The notes beneath the pieces are model-generated. The model was given only the letters and a program-made list of their open reading frames with translations. It had not been told where the DNA came from and ran no database searches. Positions 47,439-56,202 of a DNA stretch of 64,000 nucleotides are shown here, in pieces; position 1 is the first letter of the stretch, and the number at the start of each line of letters is the position of its first letter. This stretch comes from Gammaproteobacteria bacterium (lineage in GTDB: Bacteria; Pseudomonadota; Gammaproteobacteria; Enterobacterales; Alteromonadaceae). Both the position numbers and the translations under genes were made by a program. The DNA lies in NCBI GenBank assembly GCA_018222405.1, contig JAAFAI010000003.1, positions 62,001-126,000 of the forward strand, written 5' to 3'.

Positions 47439-48803
47439 TTATGAATCGCGGTTAATGCTATAACAGGGCCGGTATTCCGTGCCAGGTAATTTCATACGTT
47501 GCTGGGCCACAAAGGATTTTAGCAAGGCGTCGATACGAGCCATTAAATCGGCTTCACCAGACAGATTAAACGGGCCAAAATCGCGGATTTGGCGAATGCC
47601 TTCTGCTTTCACGTTACCTGCCACAATCCCCGAAAACGCTTTGCGTAAGTTATTCGCTAAATCTGACAGCGGTTGCTCCCGGTGCAGATTTAGCGCCGCC
47701 ATGGATTTGTGGGTGGGGATAAACGGTTGCTGGAAGTCATCTTCGATTTTCAGTGACCAGTTAAAACTGAACGCGTCACCCATGGCCAGCCTGAACTGTT
47801 CAACCTTTTTAACGCCCTGGCCAAGTACCCGGGCAACTTCCACCGGATCATCGACAATAATCTGATAGCGATTTTGTGCTTTGGGCCCCAGGGTAGCCCC
47901 CACGAACTCATGGATAGCCTCAAAATAAGACTCGCTGCCAGCCGGACCGGTTAATATTACCGGGAAAGGCTGCTGGGCATTTCGCTCGTGGATAAGAATA
48001 CCGAGTAAATACAACAGTTCTTCTGCGGTGCCTACGCCGCCAGGGAAAATAATAATGCCGTGTGCTATGCGCACGAAGGCTTCCAGGCGTTTTTCAATGT
48101 CAGGCATGATAACCAGTTCATTGACGATGGCGTTGGGCGGCTCAGCGGCAATAATACTGGGTTCGGAGATACCAATGTAACGGCCGTCACGGTAGCGCTG
48201 TTTTGCGTGGCCAATGGCAGCGCCTTTCATGGGGCCTTTCATGGCTCCCGGTCCACAGCCGGTGCAGATGTTTATTTCGCGCAGACCCAACTGATAGCCT
48301 ACTTCCTTGGTATATTTGTATTCCTTGAGCCCAATGGAATGGCCACCCCAGCATACTATGGTGTTGAGTTCGTTGTTGCGTTCGATAACTTTGGCATGAC
48401 GCAGCATATCGAACACCATATCGGTAATGCTGCCACCGTCCTGAGGAGCGTTCTCGTGCACAAAGGCGTACTTGTTGCCCATGTAAAGCATGTCACGCAA
48501 CACAGAAAACAAATGCTCGTGAACACCTTTCACCAATCGCTCGTCGACAAAGCCAACTTCCGGCGGATTTATCAGTTCGAGTTTGACGCCCCGTTCCCGT
48601 TTAATCAGCCGAATGTCGAATGATTCGTAGGGGGCAAACAACATTTCGTAGTTGTCTTCATCCACACCGCTATTAAGTACTGCCAGACAGCAGTTGCGGA
48701 AGAGCTGATACAGATTACTGTTTGTGGTGTCTTCAAGCTTGCTGACTTCAAGTTGGGAGAGCTGGCTCATCCAACCTACAGGGTTGAGCTGAATTTTTTT
48801 CAT
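47439..48803 (-). CDS. ppnN: Pyrimidine/purine nucleotide 5'-monophosphate nucleosidase PpnN
   Basis: This 454-residue protein has the same length as E. coli PpnN (YgdH), a LOG-family enzyme that hydrolyses nucleoside monophosphates to base and ribose 5-phosphate and is stimulated by (p)ppGpp. The catalytic LOG motifs are visible: CTGCGPGAMKGPMKGA and FPGGVGTAEELLYLLG. The N- and C-terminal regulatory parts are also present. Its ATG overlaps the stop of the diguanylate cyclase gene by four bases (ATGA), so both are expressed together. That pairing is worth noting because both proteins handle nucleotides. Confidence 0.93.
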   Translation of the reverse strand: MKKIQLNPVGWMSQLSQLEVSKLEDTTNSNLYQLFRNCCLAVLNSGVDEDNYEMLFAPYESFDIRLIKRERGVKLELINPPEVGFVDERLVKGVHEHLFSVLRDMLYMGNKYAFVHENAPQDGGSITDMVFDMLRHAKVIERNNELNTIVCWGGHSIGLKEYKYTKEVGYQLGLREINICTGCGPGAMKGPMKGAAIGHAKQRYRDGRYIGISEPSIIAAEPPNAIVNELVIMPDIEKRLEAFVRIAHGIIIFPGGVGTAEELLYLLGILIHERNAQQPFPVILTGPAGSESYFEAIHEFVGATLGPKAQNRYQIIVDDPVEVARVLGQGVKKVEQFRLAMGDAFSFNWSLKIEDDFQQPFIPTHKSMAALNLHREQPLSDLANNLRKAFSGIVAGNVKAEGIRQIRDFGPFNLSGEADLMARIDALLKSFVAQQRMKLPGTEYRPCYSINRDS

Positions 48804-50302
48804 TCGTTATCCTGAATGACCACCTGATTCCGACCACCGGATTTTGCTTTATATAGCCCTTTATCGGCCCGCTCGAAGGCGGCGTCGAGCTTCTCTCCGG
48901 TACGGCACTGGGTGCCACCGATGGAGGCCGTGACTGTCAGGCGCTCTTGTTTAAATTTAAAGGGTAGCTTAGCCAGCCCCTCGCGCAACTCATTCAGGCG
49001 ATTTAACAGTTTGTCACTGGCATGATCGGGCAACAGTATAATAAATTCTTCACCGCCCCAGCGTGCCATAAACTCGCTGCTACTGAGATTGGTTTTAAGG
49101 TGGCGGGCTATGGCCTGGAGTGTTTTATCACCGGCGGCGTGGCCGTATTTATCATTGATCCGTTTAAAGTGATCCACGTCGACCACCGCGATACTCAGTG
49201 GCTTGTTTTGAGCCTGGCAGCGATCCCACTCCTTTGAAGCCCTTTCATTATAAGCCATGCGGTTAGGCACCCGGGTGAGTGGGTCGGTGTACATGTTTAT
49301 GCGCTGTTCAACCAGCTTTTTACGGTATGAGTCGGTTTGCTTTTGCAGTGACGAGAGCTGTTGCTGCATGGAAACCAGCAGTGACATCAGGCCTTCCTGC
49401 TCCTGGCGCTCGGCTTCTTCACCTGCACTGAGTGAGTTAGCCATCTGGCCCAGGTAATGCTGCGCCCGCTGCTTTAAGTCGTCGATATTGTTTTCGCCTT
49501 CCAGAGCATCTTCCATGTCTTCCAGCACGTTTCGCAACTCCTGGTTGCGTGACTGGCGCGCCTCAAAGCTCTCGGCACTTCTTGAAATACTGGACTGCAC
49601 ATCACCGTTAATATTCCCCAGCGCATTATTCAGGCGCTGAATAATTTTACCGGCTGTATTGGCCTCGGTGAGGGTTTCCTGCACCATTACCCGGATCAGG
49701 ATCAGGCAACTGTTAAGTAACTCTTCTTCGGTAAGCCCCTGGCTAAGCCTTTCCTGCAGGGAGGCGATGTAGTCATCCTCCGGATTGACCCGGATATAGG
49801 TTTGTACCAGCTGGCCGAGCTCATCGATAAGATTTTGTTTTAGCTGTAACGTTCGGTTATTGGGTTGATTGTCAGCCGCTGTCTCTTCGGTATTGTCCAT
49901 GCCCGATTGATAGCATTTTAAAACCTGCTGGTAGAGCGGCAGTACGGCACTGATCCCATTGATAGGCTTTTTCAAAGCGCTACTGGCTTTGGCTGCCTGG
50001 CTGCGGGCAGCCGGCTCAGTCACCAGGCGCTGAAATGCCTGAATGTCTTCTTCCAACTGGCGTATCCAGGCCTGGGTCAGGGTTTTTACTGAGTAGGGCT
50101 CCAGCATAATTAGCTGGCTGACTTTATTCATGGCAAGGGTGGCCAGAGTAAAATCAATCTTGCCACTTAAATGACCACGCAGAGACTGTAATTCTTTATC
50201 AATCTCTGCTGATAGTCCCTCATAATAACTGGTGAGCCGGACTATAAATCCTGCGAGTTGCTCACTGTGAGCACGCAGCGATTGGAGTTGTTTCGCTTCC
50301 AT
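48800..50302 (-). CDS. Diguanylate cyclase
   Basis: This 500-residue soluble protein has a long helical, coiled-coil N-terminal part (about 1-330) and a C-terminal GGDEF domain. The domain starts near NMYTDPLTRVPNRMAYNERA, and the active-site loop is RWGGEEFIILLP. It should make cyclic di-GMP from two GTP. An RxxD inhibitory site is not evident at the usual place before GGEEF. There is no membrane helix. It is cotranscribed with ppnN. Its action opposes the HD-GYP protein encoded at 40326. Confidence 0.9.
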   Translation of the reverse strand: MEAKQLQSLRAHSEQLAGFIVRLTSYYEGLSAEIDKELQSLRGHLSGKIDFTLATLAMNKVSQLIMLEPYSVKTLTQAWIRQLEEDIQAFQRLVTEPAARSQAAKASSALKKPINGISAVLPLYQQVLKCYQSGMDNTEETAADNQPNNRTLQLKQNLIDELGQLVQTYIRVNPEDDYIASLQERLSQGLTEEELLNSCLILIRVMVQETLTEANTAGKIIQRLNNALGNINGDVQSSISRSAESFEARQSRNQELRNVLEDMEDALEGENNIDDLKQRAQHYLGQMANSLSAGEEAERQEQEGLMSLLVSMQQQLSSLQKQTDSYRKKLVEQRINMYTDPLTRVPNRMAYNERASKEWDRCQAQNKPLSIAVVDVDHFKRINDKYGHAAGDKTLQAIARHLKTNLSSSEFMARWGGEEFIILLPDHASDKLLNRLNELREGLAKLPFKFKQERLTVTASIGGTQCRTGEKLDAAFERADKGLYKAKSGGRNQVVIQDNE

Positions 50303-50346
50303 GTGTTATGCAAGCTCCTTATTAGCCAAAAAAAGCCGCCGGCATG

Positions 50347-51213
50347 TTACTGCCGGGCTAACCGATTGTTCGATACCTTGAAATCAAAATTCGCCCGTAA
50401 CGGGTTGATATCCAATCCGCCCCTGCGGGTGTAGCGCGCATAGACAGCTAGCTTGTGCGGCTTGCAACGATTCATTAAATCACAAAAAATTCGCTCGATA
50501 CACTGCTCGTGAAATTCATTATGGCGTCGAAACGAAATGAGATAAGCCAGCAGTCCGGCGTGGTCTATGGACGCGCCCTCATAATGAATTTGCACACTGG
50601 CCCAGTCAGGCTGACTGGTGATCAGGCAATTAGACTTTAACAAATGACTCACCAGGGTTTCAGAAACCTGTTGTTCGTCGGTTGTAAGCAGCTCCGGGCT
50701 CGGCTCGTAGGTATTGATTTCAATGTCCAGATCATCAATCACGGTGCCTTCAAGCTCACCAAGGTGAAGGGCTCCAAACTGGCCGGCGCTGAATAAATGC
50801 ACCTCAACCGGCGCCTGGGCACAGGCCGATAAATCCTTGGTTAAATGTCGGGCCACTTCATCTGCACTGCCAAATACCGACTGGTTGAAGCTGTTCAGAT
50901 AAAGCTTAAAAGACTTAGACTCGATAAGGTTTTGTGAATCTATGGGCACCCGGCATTGTAAAATGGCGACCTGCGGTTTGCCTTTCGGATTAAGCCACGA
51001 AAGCTCATAACCGTTCCAGATATCCACGCCGCCGAACGGCAGGGGCTGTGAAACGCCAATTTGTTCGCGGCTAAGTGTGCGCGGCACACCTTGCAGCAGT
51101 TCAGGCGTATACTGTTCAATGTAGTCAACCTTTTGACCCAAAGTCAGGTTGGCGGGAAGAGACGGTGACGAAGAGTGCTTTACTGTCATGCTGTCCTGTA
51201 ACTTTTTTACCAC
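50347..51213 (-). CDS. queF: NADPH-dependent 7-cyano-7-deazaguanine reductase
   Basis: This enzyme reduces preQ0 to preQ1, the base inserted by Tgt. The protein has 288 residues (or 280 if the inner Met at residue 9 is used), as expected for the long YqcD-type bimodular form. The nucleophile Cys196 in KSNCLITSQPDW and Asp203 are present, and the QueF motif ESKSFKLYLNSFNQ is at 98-111. It is divergent from syd. No preQ1 riboswitch is evident in the short leader. Confidence 0.95.
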   Translation of the reverse strand: MVKKLQDSMTVKHSSSPSLPANLTLGQKVDYIEQYTPELLQGVPRTLSREQIGVSQPLPFGGVDIWNGYELSWLNPKGKPQVAILQCRVPIDSQNLIESKSFKLYLNSFNQSVFGSADEVARHLTKDLSACAQAPVEVHLFSAGQFGALHLGELEGTVIDDLDIEINTYEPSPELLTTDEQQVSETLVSHLLKSNCLITSQPDWASVQIHYEGASIDHAGLLAYLISFRRHNEFHEQCIERIFCDLMNRCKPHKLAVYARYTRRGGLDINPLRANFDFKVSNNRLARQ

Positions 51214-51311
51214 TAATTAATCATGGCACGCGTAATCAATTGCCAGGCTGGTGTTTAAAGTGCCATAAATTCTTTACTATAGAGGTTTAGTATACCTGAT
51301 ATGGAATAGCA

Positions 51312-51860
51312 ATGGAGAATATAGTTCAACAATCATTGCATAAGTTAATGCGCGATTTACAACAAGCGGCAGCGTCTCAGCCCGCGCTGATGACCACTGA
51401 GTTTGAAGCGGACTTAGCATCCCCTTGTTACGTGGGGAACGCCAGCCAGGGAGAGCCCTGCGCCTGGCAGCCCGTGCCGATGGAAGGTGAATATACCTTT
51501 GCCAATATCGAAAACGCCTTGCACATCACACTGAACGAGCAATTTTGTAAGTTCTTTACCACTTACTGGAGTTTTAATCTGCCGGTTAAGGCTGAACAGG
51601 GTAACTGTGAACTATTACAGGTGTGCAGTGAAGAGGACTTCGAGCGGCTACAACAAAATCTGATCGGTCATTTGTTAATGAAGCAGCGACTAAAACAGCC
51701 GCCCACATTATTTTTTGGCTTAACCGATGAAGACGACTTTATTTTGTCTGTCGACAATGCCTCAGGTGAGGTCGTGCTGGAACAGGTGGGCAAATTACCC
51801 ACCCGTTGTCTGGCGCCTGATCTGGCGACCTTTATTGATGGCCTGACGCCAGCCGCTTAA
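51312..51860 (+). CDS. syd: SecY-interacting protein Syd
   Basis: This 182-residue protein matches Syd in length and motifs: an N-terminal helical part, ASPCYVGNASQGEPCAWQPV, then EQFCKFFTTYWSFNLPVKAE, and FFGLTDEDDFILSVDNASGEVVLEQVG. Syd binds the cytosolic side of SecY and can help clear faulty translocons. It is next to queF in a divergent arrangement seen in other gammaproteobacteria. The 3' end overlaps the convergent small gene at 51857 by four bases. Confidence 0.93.
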   Translation: MENIVQQSLHKLMRDLQQAAASQPALMTTEFEADLASPCYVGNASQGEPCAWQPVPMEGEYTFANIENALHITLNEQFCKFFTTYWSFNLPVKAEQGNCELLQVCSEEDFERLQQNLIGHLLMKQRLKQPPTLFFGLTDEDDFILSVDNASGEVVLEQVGKLPTRCLAPDLATFIDGLTPAA

Positions 51861-52141
51861 CTGAGCTTTGCCAACCGGCTCTCCATCACCGCGAGAGCCT
51901 GTTCTAACTGTTCCACCCGTTTTTCCAGCTCAGTGATGCGCTCTTTGTCGCCCGGTGTTTTGGGTTTGGCTTTGACCTGCACAGCTTGCTGGTTAAACAC
52001 CTTTATCGCCTCGATGGCGTCCAGCACACTTACCTTGAAAGGCGCTTTACCACGTAATAAGCCTACCCCCGGGGTCAGTCCTTCGGCCGCCAGTGTATGG
52101 CAGATTTCGACCAGGGTTTTATGGTTTTCTTTAGACGACAT
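51857..52141 (-). CDS. Small coiled-coil protein of unknown function
   Basis: This 94-residue protein has an N-terminal helical, possibly helix-turn-helix-like part (KTLVEICHTLAAEGLTPGVGLLRGKAP) and a C-terminal coiled coil (about 68-93; ITELEKRVEQLEQALAVMESRLAKL). The first part resembles the N-terminal domain of KfrA-like DNA-binding proteins, but too weakly to assign. It is convergent with syd, with the stops overlapping. Composition looks like a real gene. Not recognised further. Confidence 0.6.
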   Translation of the reverse strand: MSSKENHKTLVEICHTLAAEGLTPGVGLLRGKAPFKVSVLDAIEAIKVFNQQAVQVKAKPKTPGDKERITELEKRVEQLEQALAVMESRLAKLS

Positions 52142-52356
52142 GAGCTTACTCTTAACTGGTGACCGAACCGTCTGGCTGGCTTAGCCTGTGGCAGGTTAGT
52201 CAAAACAACGAAAATTTCGCTAATCATACCGATAGTTAGCACTGCCGCCAAGTGGTTATTTTTTAACTTCCTTAAAATTCAATGAGTTATAATTGGCCTC
52301 ATTCTTGATTACCTGAAGTTCATTAGTGACTTATTATTTTTCAACAGGGAACCACT

Positions 52357-52719
52357 ATGAAAAAATTAATGCTTTGTACTGCTCTGGTAGCACCAATGTT
52401 ATTGTCTGGCTGTATTATCTCCGTGGGCGATGACGACAGAGAACACTATCAGGCCAGCTGGGAGCAGCGCGAGTATAATAACCGCAAACATATCAGTAAT
52501 CTGGAAGTGAACGCGCACTTTGAAGACGTAACCCGTAAGATGGGTGTGGCCGACTTCAACGAAATGGTAGGCGAGGGCGACCACGTTTACCGAATCCTTT
52601 ATTATCGCACGCAGCGCACCGAGGACGACGGTATCACCACCAAGGACGAGTGCACGCCTCTGGTCTTTAAAGACAACCGCTTAATCGGATGGGGTGAAGA
52701 AGCGGTTCGTAAAATCTAA
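52357..52719 (+). CDS. DUF3192 lipoprotein
   Basis: This 120-residue protein has a lipoprotein signal MKKLMLCTALVAPMLLSGC with Cys19, then a DUF3192 domain: HISNLEVNAHFEDVTRKMGV, ILYYRTQRTEDDGITTKDEC, TPLVFKDNRLIGWGEEAV. It is a paralogue of the copy at 46958-47332, which is anchored by a helix instead of a lipid. The ATG follows AGGGA. It ends in a good terminator, so it is a single-gene unit. Function unknown. Confidence 0.87.
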   Translation: MKKLMLCTALVAPMLLSGCIISVGDDDREHYQASWEQREYNNRKHISNLEVNAHFEDVTRKMGVADFNEMVGEGDHVYRILYYRTQRTEDDGITTKDECTPLVFKDNRLIGWGEEAVRKI

Positions 52720-52743
52720 TCCGCTCACCGTTTACACTTACTG

Positions 52744-52780
52744 ACAAGCCCGATAAGCATCCCGTTTATCGGGCTTGTTG
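52744..52780 (+). terminator. Rho-independent terminator after the DUF3192 lipoprotein
   Basis: Thirteen perfect base pairs ACAAGCCCGATAA/TTATCGGGCTTGT (52744-52756 with 52766-52778). The U tract is short. Confidence 0.75.
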
Positions 52781-53086
52781 CTGTCTGGCCGGCCATCATT
52801 AATGATGGCGTGGTGGCACTAACTGTCTGGTTATTGCACACAATCCTCATCGTTAAACTTATTCAATTGTATAAATATTGTTAACAGTATATTTACATGG
52901 TGTTATTTTTTCGGCTAGAGTGGGGAACTGATGCACTTTTTGTGCGTCTATAACGTAACTCTTAAGACCAATCTTGTTGTTTTCAGTTTGCTGTTGTGCA
53001 GCGGCAGCGCTGAGCGGTTGAGTGAGAGGGCGGCCTGGGTCGCAATAACTGGCGTTTACGCATCACCACAACACGGGAGACAGGCT

Positions 53087-53725
53087 ATGGTACAAGCGGA
53101 AATCCAACAAAATCTGGATAAAATCAGAGCAGCATATTTATCAGCGGAAGATTTGAAAGTTGCTGCGTCTATCATTTACAACGCCTACCACGACGATCCA
53201 ATTTTTTTACAAATATTCCAGAGCGAAAAAGAAGGCTACGAATCACGGTTACGTTCGGCTATTCGCGAAGAACTCACCGCATTCTGGGAAGCAGAGCAAC
53301 CCATTATTGGCTTGTTTGATGAGGGGCGGTTATTGTCTGTTGCCTGCCTCACCGGGCCAGACAATGCTGCAGGCGCCGGTCGTTACTGGCACTGGCGGTT
53401 AAAAATGCTGCTGACCACCGGGTATTACGGTACCCGGCAAATGCTGGAGAAAGAGGAAAAAATTCGTTCTGCCATGCCAGCTGAAAAGTATCACCTGCTG
53501 TCTTTTATTGCGGTGCATCCGGACTATCAGTCACATGGTCTTGGTCATCTGCTGATGCGGGCTATTGACAGTGTCTTACTTGAGCATCGTGATTCGGAAG
53601 GGGTGGGCGTATTTGTGACCGTGCCTAAATACGAAACCTTCTTTTCCGATGGCTTTTACCAAAAGGTCGCGCAGGTGGAGATTGCTAATAAAACCGGGCA
53701 GGTTATGTTCCGTCCACGACCATAA
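53087..53725 (+). CDS. GNAT-family acetyltransferase
   Basis: From the ATG at 53087 (GGGAGA just upstream) this is a 212-residue protein. A longer frame from 52931 lacks a ribosome site. The GNAT acetyl-CoA region is LLSFIAVHPDYQSHGLGHLLMRAI, with the Q/R-x-x-G-x-G/A loop in the form QSHGLG, and the C-terminal YETFFSDGFYQKV is typical. The substrate is unknown. It is followed by a terminator-like hairpin (53744) and then the hydrogenase locus, so it is probably not part of that locus. Confidence 0.8.
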   Translation: MVQAEIQQNLDKIRAAYLSAEDLKVAASIIYNAYHDDPIFLQIFQSEKEGYESRLRSAIREELTAFWEAEQPIIGLFDEGRLLSVACLTGPDNAAGAGRYWHWRLKMLLTTGYYGTRQMLEKEEKIRSAMPAEKYHLLSFIAVHPDYQSHGLGHLLMRAIDSVLLEHRDSEGVGVFVTVPKYETFFSDGFYQKVAQVEIANKTGQVMFRPRP

Positions 53726-53743
53726 TCGTGCGCAGATAATACC

Positions 53744-53773
53744 GGGCAGGGCGAGCAATCCGCCCTGCTTTAT
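53744..53773 (+). terminator. Rho-independent terminator after the GNAT gene
   Basis: GCAGGGCG pairs with CGCCCTGC (53746-53753 with 53761-53768), followed by TTTAT. It separates the GNAT gene from the hydrogenase locus. Confidence 0.65.
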
Positions 53774-53796
53774 AATGACAAATTGCCTTGTCAGTC

Positions 53797-53824
53797 TTGC
53801 GGGCCTAATCCCGTCAGGTATAGT
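53797..53824 (+). promoter_or_regulatory. Candidate sigma-70 promoter for the H2-sensing operon
   Basis: TTGCGG (53797-53802), a 16-base spacer and TATAGT (53819-53824), 30 bases ahead of the sensor kinase ATG. It would give constant low expression of the sensing components. Unscored. Confidence 0.35.
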
Positions 53825-53853
53825 GCCTGTATAGATAATCACACGCTGCAGAT

Positions 53854-55182
53854 ATGTCCGACTCTCTAGATTTCGATCCGGTACAAGCCATTCAGAATGA
53901 AGACGCCTGGGTTAGCGTCATCCAGAAAATGGATGAAGCCTATGCGGATCTGGTGCACTCGCAGGTTGAAGTCGAAGAAAAAAACGTTGAGCTGGAAGAG
54001 GCCAAAAACTTTTCTGACAGTATTCAAAGTGCCATGAACGATGTGCTCGTTGTGTGTGATAACGACGGTATCATTGAAGGGGTAAACCGGGCTTTAACCG
54101 AGCTGGTGGGGGAGTCAGAATCGGCTCTGATTGGCCGTTCTATTTTAACTTTCATAGCCCCGGAGTTGCACGACAAGGTACAGGGTTTCTACGAACGTCT
54201 GCGAGCTCAGCCTGTGCGTGATTATGAGCTGGAATTGCAGGGCAAGTCGGGCAATGTACCGTTATCGGTAAATTGTACGGCACGTCTAAATCACCGCGGT
54301 AAGTCTGTAGGTATGGTGCTGGTAGGACGGCCTCTTGGCGAGCTGCAAAGAGCCTACAAAGAACTCAATATCGCCCATGCTGAATTACAGCTCGCCCAGC
54401 AACGGCTTATTCAGTCAGAAAAAATGGCTTCTCTGGGTCGTCTGGTGGCAGGGGTAGCCCACGAGCTGAACAATCCGATTAGCTTTGTGTATGGCAACAT
54501 GCACGTGTTACGTCGCTACACCGACAAACTCAGCACTTATTTTGATGCGGTAGCCAATGGCGAAAGCCGCGACGCGTTGCGCGAAATGCGCGAAAACATG
54601 CGGTTGGAAAAAGCCATCAAGGATCTCAACTCGCTGGTGGATGGCACTATGGAAGGCGCAGACCGGGTAAAAGAAATCGTCAATGATTTACGTCAGTTCT
54701 CCTCTGCGCAGGTGTCAGAGAAGGCGTCTTTCGACCTCAGTCATGCAGTGCATACTGCTTTACACTGGATAATGAAAGAGAGTGATTACGCGGTAGAGGT
54801 AGAAGACAATATTCCCCGGCCACTGGAAGCTTATGGCCATGCCGGGCAGATCCATCAGGTCGTGGTTAACCTGATTGAAAACGCGGTTGATGCCATGGCT
54901 AACTCTGAGCTGCGCAGATTGACCATCAATGCCAGCGCAGATAAAGACGGCGTGTTACTGACCATAAGGGATACCGGACCGGGGATAAGCGCCGACGATG
55001 CACCGCAAATCTTTGAGCCTTTCTATACAACCAAACCAGTTGGAATGGGAACAGGCTTAGGTTTATCAATTAGTTATGGTATCGTTTCGCAACATAATGG
55101 CGAATTATCCATCGACAACCATATCGACGGTGGTGCAATCGCCAGCCTGTTTTTACCTAACCGGGAGTCCGCTGATGCTTAA
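53854..55182 (+). CDS. hupT: H2-signalling histidine kinase (HupT/HoxJ type)
   Basis: This 442-residue soluble kinase has an N-terminal coiled coil (about 20-55), a PAS domain (about 58-165; NDVLVVCDNDGIIEGVNRALTELVG), and a HisKA domain with His203 in GVAHELNNPISFVYGNMHVL. The HATPase domain has NLIENAVDAM, RDTGPGIS and GMGTGLGLSIS. The length and the position directly before the regulatory hydrogenase genes match HupT/HoxJ. In Rhodobacter and Ralstonia, HupT/HoxJ talks to HupUV and phosphorylates HupR/HoxA. No such response regulator is in the window. The gene overlaps hupU by eight bases. Confidence 0.85.
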   Translation: MSDSLDFDPVQAIQNEDAWVSVIQKMDEAYADLVHSQVEVEEKNVELEEAKNFSDSIQSAMNDVLVVCDNDGIIEGVNRALTELVGESESALIGRSILTFIAPELHDKVQGFYERLRAQPVRDYELELQGKSGNVPLSVNCTARLNHRGKSVGMVLVGRPLGELQRAYKELNIAHAELQLAQQRLIQSEKMASLGRLVAGVAHELNNPISFVYGNMHVLRRYTDKLSTYFDAVANGESRDALREMRENMRLEKAIKDLNSLVDGTMEGADRVKEIVNDLRQFSSAQVSEKASFDLSHAVHTALHWIMKESDYAVEVEDNIPRPLEAYGHAGQIHQVVVNLIENAVDAMANSELRRLTINASADKDGVLLTIRDTGPGISADDAPQIFEPFYTTKPVGMGTGLGLSISYGIVSQHNGELSIDNHIDGGAIASLFLPNRESADA

Positions 55183-56170
55183 TCTGTTATGGCTGCAATC
55201 CGGCGGTTGCGGCGGATGTTCCATGTCGTTACTCAATGCCGAATCCCCCGATGTACTGACCCTGTTTGAAAATGCCGGCATCAATCTGCTGTGGCATCCG
55301 TCATTAAGCGAAGCCACCGGTGATGAGTGCATTGCTATGCTTGAGGGGATCCTGGCCGGTGACATTACACTAGATATTCTTTGTATCGAAGGCTCGATGA
55401 TGACCGGCCCCATGGGGACCGGTAAGTTTCACATCATGGGCGGTACCGGTAAACCCATGATTGAGTGGGTAAAAGCACTGGCGGACATTGCCCGTTATAC
55501 TGTTGCCGTTGGTAGCTGTGCGGCGTATGGCGGCATTACGGCAGCGGGCGCCAATGATACCGATGCCACGGGCCTGCAGTTTGACGGCGAAATGGCGGGC
55601 GGTCTGCTGGGTAAGGATTTTACTTCGCAAAGTGGTGATCAGGTGGTTAATATCGCCGGTTGTCCGGTACATCCGGATTGGGTGACCGAAACCCTGATGA
55701 GCATCGCTCTGGGTGAGCACAGTGATGAGCAACTCGATAAGTTTGGTCGTCCGCGTATGTACGCCGACCACCTGGTGCATCACGGCTGTTCCCGCAACGA
55801 ATTTTATGAGTATAAAGCCAGTGCAGTGGATATGGGCGACCGCGGTTGCATGATGGAAAACATGGGTTGTAAAGGCACTCAGGCGCATGCGGACTGTAAC
55901 AGCAGGCCCTGGAATGGCCAGGGTTCCTGTACCAACGGTGGCTACCCGTGTATTAACTGTACCGCGCCTGAATTTGAAGAGCCGGGCCACAGTTTCTGCC
56001 AAACACCGAAAGTTGCCGGGATCCCGGTTGGCCTGCCAACCGATATGCCCAAAGCATGGTTTGTTGCCCTGGCCCAATTGTCTAAAGCGGCTACCCCTGA
56101 ACGGTTAAAAAAGAATGCCATAGCCGAGCAGCTAATCTATCCGCCCACCATTCATAAACGCAAAGGCTGA
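55175..56170 (+). CDS. hupU: Regulatory [NiFe] hydrogenase small subunit
   Basis: From the ATG at 55175 this protein has 331 residues and no Tat signal, so it stays in the cytoplasm like HupU/HoxB. The proximal iron-sulfur site is the ordinary type: SGGCGGCSM with Cys12 and Cys15 and no extra Cys between. GSCAAYGG lacks the second supernumerary Cys. Other ligands lie in GCPVHPDW, HHGCSRNEFYE and the Cys-rich stretch from GCMMENMGC to PCINC. It forms the H2 sensor with HupV and signals to the kinase encoded just upstream. An eight-base overlap with hupT indicates coupled translation. Confidence 0.93.
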   Translation: MLNLLWLQSGGCGGCSMSLLNAESPDVLTLFENAGINLLWHPSLSEATGDECIAMLEGILAGDITLDILCIEGSMMTGPMGTGKFHIMGGTGKPMIEWVKALADIARYTVAVGSCAAYGGITAAGANDTDATGLQFDGEMAGGLLGKDFTSQSGDQVVNIAGCPVHPDWVTETLMSIALGEHSDEQLDKFGRPRMYADHLVHHGCSRNEFYEYKASAVDMGDRGCMMENMGCKGTQAHADCNSRPWNGQGSCTNGGYPCINCTAPEFEEPGHSFCQTPKVAGIPVGLPTDMPKAWFVALAQLSKAATPERLKKNAIAEQLIYPPTIHKRKG

Positions 56171-56202
56171 ACCATCAGCATGTGCAGTCAGAGAGTAGCA
56201 GT

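Noticed and set aside
51214..51311. PreQ1 riboswitch before queF
   Set aside because: The short leader shows only a 7-bp ATGGCAC/GTGCCAT inverted repeat and no preQ1 aptamer pattern.
52931..53086. N-terminal extension of the GNAT gene
   Set aside because: The extension lacks a ribosome site and GNAT-like sequence, whereas the ATG at 53087 has GGGAGA at good distance.
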